This document shows, in pieces, positions 15,201 through 27,352 of a DNA stretch of 64,000 bases. The stretch spans positions 7,680,034 through 7,744,033 of the forward strand of contig JACDQD010000006.1 in NCBI GenBank assembly GCA_019843655.1, written 5' to 3'. The stretch comes from Lethocerus indicus. Taxonomy: Eukaryota; Arthropoda; Insecta; Hemiptera; Belostomatidae. The notes beneath the pieces were generated by a model. That model had not been told where the DNA came from, searched no databases, and was given only the letters and a program-made list of their open reading frames with translations. The translations under genes and the position numbers were made by a program. Each line of letters starts with the position of its first letter. Positions within the stretch are counted from its first letter, which is position 1.

Positions 15201-18200
15201 GTAGTAGGTCAGTTAAAATAACACTGAAATTAATGGTAACTATGTTAATATTACATGGCTAGACTAGTAATACTATAATTAGTATCAAATTTAGCTGATT
15301 GATGATGAATATATAAATTTTGATTTTTTCCATTTAGGTGAACTCAATGCCATTGCCCCATTGATTTCAAACTTCTTTTTGGCTGCATATGCTTTGATAA
15401 ACTTCAGTACTTTCCATGCATCATTAGCTAAACCTGTCGGGTGGAGACCAACATTTAAAGTGAGTTCATGTAAAACAAATATTTAGTTTTGTTGTAATAA
15501 TATGTATATTTGTACTTTTTAATTATCTTTTAAATATATTTTAATTAGATTTTAAATAGATCCCCTCAATGATTTGTACAAGTATTTTTGTAATTTTTTT
15601 TGTTTAAAATGTTTTCAGTATTATAACATGTGGCTAAGTTTACTGGGATCAATTCTTTGTGTTGGTGTAATGTTCCTAATAAGTTGGTGGACTGCACTGA
15701 TTACTTTGGCTGCTGTTCTTGCACTCTATCTGATTGTGGCGTACAGGAAACCTGGTAAGACCTACCATTCTCTCTACAGGAAGTCAAACAGTACAATATT
15801 TATTTTGCCATAATAAAGTTTAAAATGTGTTCTGAATGCCTCTGAACGCCAATTATATTGACATTGTAATTTTGTTGCAGATGTAAACTGGGGATCGAGT
15901 ACTCAGGCTCAAACCTATAAGAATGCTCTCATGTCTGTACAACAGTTGAGCAGAGTTGAAGATCATGTTAAAAATTTCAGACCCCAGATATTGGTCCTAA
16001 CTGGAATGCCAAACAGCAGACCACCTCTTATTGACTTTGCTTATTTAATGACAAAGAATGTCTCACTTCTCATTTGTGGAAATATAGTGAAGGTACATCT
16101 TCTTATTAATGCATTACTCAGTCACATTAAAGAATTAATATGCTTTAGTAGTAACAATTTTATTTCCCTGTATTTACCGTTATTTAAAGATTTTTAATGT
16201 AAAATGTATTCAGTCTTTTTTGCAAATCCTGGTCTCATATATTCTAATATGTTATAATATTAAGTTTGAAATTATTAAGTACACTTACTGTTTCTAATAT
16301 TATTTGCACATAAGCGACTTTTAAGATCAGGATATTTAAAACCTTTTCCTATATATTGTTTTCAGAACCCAATTCCTCAGAAAGTACGAAATGTTATGGC
16401 TCACAAGGCTCAGAATTGGCTGCATTTCCATAAAATAAAGGCTTTTTATGCTCATATTGATAATATTAGTTTTGAGTATGGTGCTCATTCCCTTATGCAA
16501 TCCTCAGGTCTTGGTAAACTTAAACCCAACATTGTTATGATGGGTTATAAATCAGATTGGAAAACTTGTGAAGCAACTGATTTAGCCATGTACTTTAATG
16601 TCATGCAGTAAGTATTTCATTAAAAATATGTTGTGGTTATTTCTTTATTACTATCTTTAACTGGAATAATCAACTATTGAATCAAATAACAATGAAATGT
16701 TTCTTCTTTTAACATTTAATTTGTTATAAATTAAATATGTTAGAATTATATGGATAAATATTTTTTCCTATATGATTAATTTATCATTTATAAATTGTTT
16801 TAAAAATTTAATTTTCAAATGCAAAATTACAATAATTACTTCTATTTCAGCAAAGCTCTAGATCTGTATATGGCTGTTGCCATTCTTAGATTGCAAGAAG
16901 GACTTGATTATTCGAAGATGTTTAATGTGGAAAATGAAAGTACAAACATAGATGGAAATGGTCCAAAAACTGCTCTAGTGAAGCAAGGCTCTCGAGAGTC
17001 ACTGCCAAGAAATACATCTTATTCTCAAATGTCTCAAGGTAATGTAGCCCAATAATTTCATGGTATGGATGTGGCTTTAAAGTTTACAATGTGATTTAGT
17101 CTTAATAAAAAGTAAAATATCCTATTCATGTTCATCACTGTAACAAGTGAGAGTTGCTAGGCCTTTATTTTAACCTGCAATCAAGTGATGACATATTTTT
17201 TGTTTCTTTAAATGATTTATTTCATCTTATTACTTCCTGTAAATATGTTAAAATTATCAACTAATTTACTGGAGTGATTTGAATTAATGGATATTTTAGA
17301 TCATTTAGTTTAGTTGGATGGCAATATCATAAATGTTTTTGACTTACATGATTGAAATTTTTATTTTGAATTATAAATTATATATTTAAAATCACTTACT
17401 TTAAACTGAGTAATTTCTTTATAGGAGTAATTACTGTTTTATTTTAATGCTAATTTTTAATTTTGTGTTTTCGATTTCAGCTAGTAGTGTAAGTGATCTT
17501 TCTCCACCTGCAACCCCAATTATCAGAAATGCTAGAGTTAATGAGAACCCTAATGCAACAAGTGAAACACCAGTGGCAAAATCTACACCTAAAATTGATA
17601 AAGTCAAAAGATTTTCAAGAGTTGATCTTTATAGGTATTATCCTTTATAAATATTGCCCTGTAACATAAGTTTAATTTGCCAAATACCTATTTTGATGCA
17701 ACGAAATTCAACAGTCTATATTAAATAATTGTTACAACTTCAGCCATCACCCTATAACTTTGTTTCCCTAGTCACTTAAATGTTCACTAGTAAAATTACT
17801 TAGATAAATGTGAAATGTGATTTTAGAAATGCAAGTGGATCAGAGATGCCTAAGGAAGTTCTTAATAATCTAACTCAGTTCCAGAGGAAACAAAAAAAAG
17901 GCATAATTGATGTATGGTGGCTCTATGATGATGGAGGTAAATTTATGTACTGCTATTGAGCAATATACAAAAAAGAATTATATGATCTTTCGTTTTAATA
18001 AAATATTTTTGTGCAGGACTAACTCTACTACTCCCTTATATAATTAGTACAAGAAGGAATTGGGCAGATTGTAAATTACGTGTTTTCACTTTGGCAAATA
18101 AGAAGGATGACTTATTATATGAGCAAAGAAAGTAAGATTACTTTTGATTTAAATGATCTCATAATTTGATTTTATTTTATCCTGCTTTATTTCTTGTAAT

Positions 18201-19223
18201 TGCATCACTTGTTTTTGAAATATATTGACTTCAAATATTTATTTTAATAGGTTCTAGTGAATTTGAGTAAACATTGATCTGTTGTGTTTAATAATTAAAA
18301 TTTATCATACAGTCAGTAATACATAAAATGATAGTTTTGTGTTATTTACAAATTGGTTTGTATAATTTTCCAGTATGGCCAGTTTATTGTCAAAGTTTCG
18401 CATTGACTATTCAGACCTCAAAGTCATCCCTGATGTAACAAAAAAACCTATGGAAGAATCAACTACATATTTTGAATCCATAATAAAAGACTTGAAAATC
18501 ATGGATAACAGTGAAGAAGACAGTAATGGAGGTATGTAATTTTTTTATAACTTATATATGTATTTACAAATTTAATATAGTTAATGTGTGTGTGTGTGTG
18601 TGTGTTATGTGTGTGTGTTATACATGTTGAATTAATTATTCATATATTGTGGGACGTATTTTTATTTTAAAATAAAAAATAGTTTCATCATAGTTAATGA
18701 TAATTTGTATTGACTATGATTAATGTATTGTATTCATTTTATTTTTTCTAATTTAGTAATATATTTTTTAGTATTTATGAGTGAAGCTGAATTAACAGCC
18801 ATGAAAGATAAAACAAATAGACATTTACGCCTGAGGGAACTTCTTCTTGAGAACTCAATGAATTCTAATCTTATAGTTATGTAAGTGTTCAAATAATAAT
18901 TTCATAACTTTCAACATATTTTATACTGATTCATATGGTTATAGTTTAAGTAATGTAAAAAGAAAATGAGTTTATTTAACTTATTGTTAATTGAATACTC
19001 ATATATTTTAATGGATGAGAGACAAAAGTCTATTATTTAATTTTTAATTCTGTCACCTTAACAATTTTCTGAATTATATTCTTTCAGGACCTTGCCAATG
19101 CCTAGAAAGAATGTTGTAACAGCTTGCTTGTATATGGCTTGGTTGGAAACTCTCACGAAAGATATGCCGCCCTTCCTCTTAGTTAGAGGAAACCAGCAGT
19201 CTGTATTAACATTTTATTCATAA
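12265..19223 (+). CDS. NKCC: Na-K-2Cl cotransporter (NKCC, SLC12A1/2-like)
   Basis: This is an electroneutral Na+/K+/2Cl- symporter of the plasma membrane, used in cell-volume control, epithelial secretion and neuronal chloride loading. Eighteen exons join in frame: 12265-12454, 12799-12894, 13115-13368, 13494-13608, 13955-14094, 14178-14372, 14894-15125, 15338-15459, 15619-15754, 15881-16092, 16366-16607, 16851-17038, 17481-17634, 17827-17936, 18017-18131, 18374-18531, 18772-18880, 19088-19223 (2,904 nt, 967 aa, TAA at 19221). NKCC hallmarks are present. They include [12 protein letters not shown] before TM1, AMYTVGF in TM3 (the K+-site tyrosine region), [13 protein letters not shown] in TM8 (the Na+-site serines), NGTFRNCTG as an extracellular glycosylation loop, and the C-terminal [15 protein letters not shown]. 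The AMY and SSALAS residues argue for NKCC over KCC. The N terminus has only about 30 residues before the transporter core, shorter than usual, and an acceptor-like ttttctttag abuts the ATG. Further 5' exons are therefore likely. Introns hold nothing else except a TG repeat. Confidence 0.93.
18585..18618. repeat. (TG)n microsatellite
   Basis: An interrupted TG dinucleotide run lies in the intron between cotransporter exons 16 and 17. It is broken once by a short TTA. Confidence 0.9.
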
Positions 19224-19966
19224 TTTACACTTTCACTGATAGAAAACAAGATGCAAATTCAGAATCAAAAAATAACTATTTTAGTTATTACTAAGTGTAA
19301 ATACTCATATGTTATTTAATTATATGTTAACACTATATATCTACTTGGAAAAAAGATAATTTTGTATTCCTTTGGTGGTGATAGATTATCTGAAAATTAA
19401 AGTTGATTATGTACAAACTCTGTTTAATTGTAGGAAAATAATATTCAGAAATTTGTTTTTAATCAGCATTTATTAGTTATTAAACATTGTTTCTGACATC
19501 TTTTATTTTTATAAACAATTCAAAAAACTATTGTTATATAAATGCTTTCATATAAAGCAATGATTTAATGCATTTGAACTTATATGCAGACCTTGTAAAG
19601 TAATAATTGATAGGAGCCTTGGTGTATTTATTAATTTACTAATCTCAATTAGCAAAAGTACAATTTTTTATTTATTGTATAGGTAAATCAGTATTACCAA
19701 ATTATTCCATTAAATAGATATGAGATATTGAAAAACTCAATTTTTAGAGTTATCTGTGTATTTTATAATTTGCACAAAGAAACTATTTTGATTCACTTAA
19801 CAATGTGTCAGATTACAGAATAAGATACTATATATAAGGTATAAGGTAATTTTCACAATGTTTTGTACTGAATAACCATTATTTTATTGTATTTTATGGT
19901 GTAATTGTAACGAACTGTACCTTACTTTAATTCCAAAATTAATATTGTTACAGAAGTTTATTCCTT

Positions 19967-19972
19967 AATAAA
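19967..19972 (+). terminator. candidate poly(A) signal of the cotransporter
   Basis: An AATAAA hexamer lies about 745 bases after the stop codon and is followed by A-rich sequence. Alternatives lie at 20343-20352. The only support is the motif and its position. Confidence 0.3.
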
Positions 19973-21314
19973 AAAAACAGCCTTTTGCAGTCTTTCTTGT
20001 TTAACCGCTAAGTTTAAATTTAAATATTATGCTTTAAATATTATATTAAATGGTACAGCTCAATATCAGAATTATGTTATTGGTTTTTAAATAAGAGACA
20101 TTTTTATTGAAAATGGTGCATATTTTATATATGTTTATATATACATACAAAGGATAAAAAAATTGTCTCACAATTGACATTGTCAATTATTTCTGATACA
20201 CATTTCCTAAATGTACAGTTTGGTTCAATATTTTATATATGCTATGAAGCTCATTAGTATCAGGCTGTGTTTAATATACTTTTTAGAATGGAATATATTA
20301 AAATTTTGAACTAGAACTCTTTTTTATCTATTTAAGGTTAAGAATAAATAAAACTGATTTATGGGTTGTTATGAAACAATGTAATAATAAATAATTTTAC
20401 AAACTGTCTAAAAAATGAAGAATAATAATTATTATACCTCTTTTATTCTTATGAAGGAAATAGTGAATAATTAATGTAATAAAATTAAATAATAATTATA
20501 AAAAGTAATCCTTTAATTTAAAGATTTAATAAATAATAAAGATATTTAGGCATCTATTTAAATAATAAAATATAAATAATAAAACATATCTGTGTGTGTG
20601 TTTGTCTACACAGTGTGTATCCCAGGTACCCTAGTCACTGAATCCAGGAAAGTTACAATTTTTTTGGAGAAAACCTATTTTAATACAGGTAGCTATAGCC
20701 CACAATTAAAGTATATGTTGAATACTATGTACTAAAGATACCACATAAAACAGAAATTTTACAGAAATATATTAGAGAAGGTTAACAAAAAATGTAAAAA
20801 TCCAGCACAATTAAATTCTTTGTTTCATATATTTCACAACACCCCAATCAACACAAAAAATCTAATACAAAATATGTAACATTTTATGAATAAAGACTAA
20901 TGTTACATTTAACAAAAAAAATACAATGGTTACAAAAAATGTTTGTAATCCACAATTAAAGCTCTAAGGCTAGAAATACACCAACTTGTTTATTCCATAT
21001 CAATAATAACACTGGGTTTTTGAAATTATTGTGACCCAAAGAATGGCTTCAGAAATACCACTACAAGCATATAAGGCACAGGCATAGTTTCCTCATGTAG
21101 CAATGCAAACAAATTAAACTATTGTATTGAAAAAATAGCAATTGTATATATAATATTTGGTTATGAAATCATGTAAATATTACACCAGTACATTAAAAAG
21201 TATAAAGATTATAAAATATAATTTTAGGCAGTATTAAGACTATATTTTTGTCAGTAAATGTATGCCATTATTCCTATGCACAAATTATTACAATATTAAT
21301 ATCAGACATTTCAA

Positions 21315-21334
21315 ATATATATATATATATATAT
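21315..21334. repeat. (AT)n microsatellite
   Basis: A short pure AT dinucleotide run in the spacer between the two convergent genes. Confidence 0.85.
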
Positions 21335-21815
21335 TCTAACTCACTCCTTAAAAATCCAGAAATCATATCTGCTAACCAATGCATTGTTACTTAAAGCAAA
21401 TAAGGTAAAACAAATAATATTGTTTGTATTCATGTACAAATAATTAATATTTTACTGATAAATTTTCTTTGTTGTTAGACCTACATCATTCATTAATTTT
21501 TATATAAATTTATATATATTAGAAAAAGCATATTTCTTAAAAATGATCCATATCTGCAAGTAATACACATATAAATTAGTCTCATTAAACTCTTTCTGCT
21601 ATTATAATAAGTACTTATATATTATTCAATAGTTTTTATTAAATCAAAGGTACAAAGAGTGACTGACAGTAATTTAAAATTAAAACCAGTACACACTTCT
21701 ACATGATTTTACTTTCATGTATAATACATTGAAAAAAAAGAAGCACCGTTACAGTAGTATTCTACTTTTAGTAAAATAATCCGTTACATGTTAGAAGATG
21801 TCATGTACCATGTTA

Positions 21816-22525
21816 TTATGCGACAGGTTGGTCCATCAATGGTGTTGTCTCGGTAACATGTTGAGCTAAAAAGTATTTGCTCAATATATCATACTAGCAT
21901 AATGAACTATTCATGAATTTTCAACAACAAAATATAAACAGGACATTACTTAAAAATCTTATAATTGCTAGTTATTATCTCTTTTTTTAGTTTATTCAGG
22001 TATCCAATATGCCTGTATGATCTTTGATAAGTAAACATTCTTACATTTACTTACTTTAAGAAGATAACTTACTTTATTCAGTTAACATAAGAAAGTTAGT
22101 TATCAAGGAAAGATGAAGGATTACTGCATACCTATAGACATTTTAAAAATGACAATAACTAGCAGTTACAAGATTTTCATACTCACTTTCATAAATAAGC
22201 CTTACTTTTTTATAAAGTTACATTACATAATCATTACCACTAAACATAAAAAAGGCAAACAAAGATATTGGGAAAAATGTTTTATATTTACAAAATAAGC
22301 AGACTATAAATAAATGAGAAAAAAATCACACTGTTAGAGAACACACGTAATCAATATTTTAGTATATAAAAAAATAATTAAAACGAAACATACCTGAACA
22401 AAGGCATTTTCAGAAAGACATTTTCAATAAACTAATGTAAAATCAAGGTCCTTCTTTAAAAAAAGGAGAATTGAATTAAAGTATGTAGCATAATCATAAT
22501 CAAAATATTTTCTCATCTTTAATTA

Positions 22526-22563
<38 letters not shown>

Positions 22564-25114
22564 TACATATAATTTATTTTATTAATTAATTGCATAGTTA
22601 AAGCCGCTCCTTGGAAGCAATTAGCAATTATGAAACGTGTGGACATTTTCATTCAATAACATCAGTTTTGAAGACAAATTTAAGTGCCTTTGAGCAATCA
22701 AGTAACAATTTAAAAAAATAAAATAAAATAAATTTAAATTAAATAATAATAATAATGATTTAAAATACATAGATCATTTCAAGAAATGGCAAAAATAAAG
22801 TTATTCCATACAGCATATTTTATTGGACACCAGCTGCTTCAAAATTACTTTACATCTTAATAGATACTTTAAAATGAATCAATAAATTATACACAGATTA
22901 TGTTTTCACTTTTATCCCGGATTTTTTGTAAAGGAACAGTGTAGTATGTTTTAGTTTGAATAGAGCAGGGATGCTGCTCAAACCAGAAAAACCTAATTAA
23001 TAATTTAATACATACCATTATTAGGTGGTGGTTTATATCCAACTTCATCACCAGCCGGCATAGTAGGAGCTGACGGAGCTGTTGGGGTCCAACTGGGTGT
23101 ACTCATTGGTGGGTACAGAGAACCACTAGGTGGCCCACCAGACCCTAGAGGATAGGGAGAACCACTAGGTGGCCCACCAGGCCCTGGAGGATAGGGAGAA
23201 CTACTAGGTGACCCACCAGCCCCTGGAGGATAGGGAGAACCACTAGGTGGCCCACCAGGCCCTGGAGGATAGGCAGAACCACTAGGTGGCCCACCGGACC
23301 CAGGTGCATAAGGAGAACCAGCAGGTGGCCCACCAGACCTAGACAGATAAGGAGAACCAGCAGGTGGCCCACCAGACCTAGACAGATAAGGAGAACCAGC
23401 AGGTGGCCCACCAGACCTAGACAGATAAGGAGAACCAGCAGGTGGCCCACCAGATCCAGGTGGATAAGGAGAACCACTGGGCTGTGAACCAGACGTTGGT
23501 GAGTAAGGAGAAGTATCAGCACCTGGAGGATAAGACACTGCAGGGTATGGTCCCTGAGCAGGAGGATAAGAGGACCCATTATGTCCAGCCCCTGGACCAC
23601 CCACATTTGTGGCATAAGAATGGACTCCAGGCTGATCAACACTTGGCTGATAAGGAGAGGCACCATTTTGCTCACCGACTTTATGATAAGGAGGTGCACC
23701 TGAATTCATCCCATATGAATGAACTCCTGGCTGATCTACACCTGGTGGATAAGGAGATCCCATGCTTGGATAAGATGAATTATTTGGAGGCATGGAACTG
23801 GCAGGAGAACCTGGGAAATACTGCTGGGGAGGAGGGGTCACTAACCCTATAGGAGGGGGTCCATTACTTGGTACTCCGAACCCACCACCTCCTTCCGAAG
23901 GGCTAAATCCTGGCACTGGAGGCTGTATAGCTCCATCTCCACCAGGTACAAAATTAGGTGCTCCAGGTTGTTGAATAGGTACACTACCTATTATGAGTGG
24001 TATTTCAATGCTTAAATTTTTATGGAATCCACTTACTGCTGCAGAAACCTAAACAATAGATGCCTTAATTTAAAAAAGTTAAATATTTCTATTCATTATG
24101 ATGAAGGTTCACCTTCCTGGTTACATTAGTACCATTCCAGTATAAAAAAAATTGTTACCATTAACACACAATTTTAACAGTTGATTGTACAAGGAATAAA
24201 ACAAACAAAACTAATAACACATTACTGGTAACATAGTTTACAATTTGAATAATGTCTAAGGAAAGATAGGAAATCTAAACAGCCTAACCTTTAAAATGAT
24301 TTCCGATTCTATTATTGAACACTGATCAAGGTTGACGAATGGCATATCTTGAGGTAGAGATAACTGAGGATTCCATGACTTGGATCCATTAGGTCCAACA
24401 CCCTCCAAAGATAACTTGCATAATTCATCCTTACTAGATTTTTCATTGCGTTTAGGTGAATTTGCCAAATACCTCATCTCCTTTTTTGTACAAAACAAAA
24501 AGTACAATTAAAATACAATTTTTATTATATTTGTGATTCAAATCTAAATTAATTATGTACTATAAAATAATATATAATAAATAAAATAAAAAGAAATATA
24601 TTTTTAATCAGCCCTTAATTATCAAGTTTTTTCTTCTCAACAAATTTTGAAACCTAATTACGTTTATTGAAATTATGCCCTGATGATGCAAAAAAATGTA
24701 AAATCTTCTGGGAATTTATTATTTAATGTAAACATTGTATCTGAGTGGTATTACAACAGTTTATAACCAGGCTAATAAAATGTAATATATGTATAAGATA
24801 CAAAACTCTCCATGCAGAATACTGTGTGCTTTAAAAACAGTCAATTTCATTTATTGTCCTCTTTTAATTCATAAATTTTTGGTAAATTAAATTGTATTTG
24901 CATTTATACCACAGTAAAGTTGCTGCTGTGAAGTTGTCATCATTGGCATTGGCTTTTCCCTAGATATTAACAACCTACAGTATATTAAATGCTATTAATA
25001 AAAGGATTTTTTCAAATGAAAAATATTAATATATAACACTAACTATATTAATTTCTTTAAATTATTTTAATAACTGTTGTAGGTGGTTACAAATACAAAT
25101 AGTTAACAAATTAA

Positions 25115-25171
<57 letters not shown>

Positions 25172-27310
25172 TATGTAGAAAAATACATTTATCTACTTAC
25201 TTTAGAAAGCTTACAAATGACATTATCAATTTCCACATTACTCGCATTATCTATTTCTATTGTTAATGGTATAGACTGTCCAGCTACATAACCTTTTTGT
25301 GGAATTGACACAACCAACTGCAAAGGTCCAGATTGACAACATAAACAACAAAACGATTTCTCTTTATCCAATTTAACAGGTTCCTGGAAAAGAAATTTTA
25401 GTTTTCATCAAGAAACTTTAAAAGTGTAAAACTCTAGATGACATATGACATGATTCATTGTTTATTACTACAATCTGAAATAGGACCCATTACACTAGAC
25501 AATTACTTGCCATATAAATGAACTACATCAATGAGTTCATACAAATTTTAGTGAATACCCGAAAATATAAATATTTTGGGACCAATCTTCCAAGATTCTT
25601 ACACAACTACCTCTGAACCCTTTACAGGAATGTGCTAAATTATGATCAATTCTTAAAAAGCCAATATTGCTACCAAAATACCCTAAAAGAAATGAACAAA
25701 AGAATGAAACTTTCAATTGATCTACCACCTTAAACAGAAATATAAATACGCATCAACATACATCTGGCTCCCTAACCCTCAACAAAGATACTGAATTGCA
25801 TTTTGAACTACAGCATTCCAAAAACATCAAATCAATTTCAATTCAGTGATTTTACATGTGCAATCACAATGTTCATCCTGTGTAGTAATTTATTATTACA
25901 CAAATTTCTACTTTATGACTTGGACAAAATCAATACCTGACAAACTATATTAATACTGAATCCTCAAATTTTGGTTGCTTTGTAAGTATTTGAACCTACT
26001 TTCCATGAATTGAGAAACTGCAATCACATTCTTCCCTATTTCTCAATCAGTCATCAGGCACCTAAGAACAACCAAAATGTGATTTTATGACTTTTCCTGA
26101 AGGTTTTCATAAATTGATTCTATAACTGATAATGTTGATCAGAACTCAATATGAAAATAATAACTACCTGGACAGTACATTTTCAATCTTGTATTGTTGT
26201 AAACAAGGAAAAAATAATCAAGGTAAAGGAATTATTTCATATTAATAGATAAATTGACAAAGAAAATTTAGAGGAATCATAATAAGAGAGGAGGTGTTAT
26301 AAGAGAACAATATTATCAATGTAAATAAATACTTAAAAAACAACATAATTGCATTGAAGATTTGTTTTATTGTATAAATATATTTCAAGTGGATCAATAG
26401 TGTAATTTATGTACATACTGAAAGTAATATAAAATCCTTCTAAAATCCATAATCTAAAAGAGGCACAGACACAACCAGGCACACACACACTTTTTTACTA
26501 TGATGAATAATCCTTCCTTGGACACAAACAATTAAAAAAAATTGAGAAACAAATTATTATTGTTTCTGCTTGGCCAACCAGAAAATGAATGTGCACACAC
26601 ATACACACTCCATACAAGACTCTTTCATTTGAATTATTTCATACAATTCCATTTTTTAGGACTACAATGCCAACTAACCATTACACCATTTTACTTTGAA
26701 TTTTAAGTATAATATTTTTGCAAAATGTGATTAAGAGATTGGAAATTGTTTTGTGTGCATTACCACAAAAATGTTGTGTTTTTCTCCTTGTTGAAGATAG
26801 TGCTCTCGGTGACTCATTACAATAATGTCTTTTCGTGAGTTTTTATGTATTAGCTTTGGATCATATAACTTATTATTTGATTATTTGATCATACAAATAT
26901 ACCAACGATGGTTACTTCCTATTCTTTAATGAGAAGACATCAGTTCTCCACTATCATTAATCTAAGCTGACCTAAAAATGGTTCATTTAACAAAAAAAAT
27001 ATTGTATCTTTTATTACACTGTAGACTACAGTGCAGCCACCATTTCACAAAGACCATTATCCCAAAAATATTGACAACTGCAACTGTTTGAGAAAAGATA
27101 CACTTTATAACATTCACTATAACATTTTATAACATGAGAACAAATTCTCATGTCTTGCTCCATCAGACAGATCCTACTGTGCTTTTGCCTAAAGGATGTG
27201 TCATAACAATGAGGTTACATTTGAGTATTCTGGGGCATTTTCAAAATATATTAGAGATCCTTATTATATAAACATAATCAATGTTAAAAAATATTCAAAA
27301 ATTCCAGTTG

Positions 27311-27352
<42 letters not shown>

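Larger units (their letters stand above)
19224..21815. other. convergent 3' UTR / intergenic region
   Basis: This AT-rich, CpG-poor spacer lies between the cotransporter stop (plus strand) and the arrestin stop (minus strand), and it probably contains both 3' untranslated regions. Plus-strand poly(A)-signal-like AATAAA hexamers occur at 19967-19972 and at 20343-20352 (two overlapping copies). In DNA this AT-rich such hexamers also arise by chance, so the transcript ends are not fixed. I see no coding signal. Confidence 0.6.

Noticed and set aside
23442..23852. 136-codon plus-strand frame opposite the arrestin tail
   Set aside because: Antisense shadow of the 39-bp coding repeat, which lacks stops in several frames. 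Gene evidence is on the minus strand.
25119..25165. Possible regulatory AT-hook or replication-origin element
   Set aside because: A plain AT microsatellite like several others in the window; nothing supports a special role.
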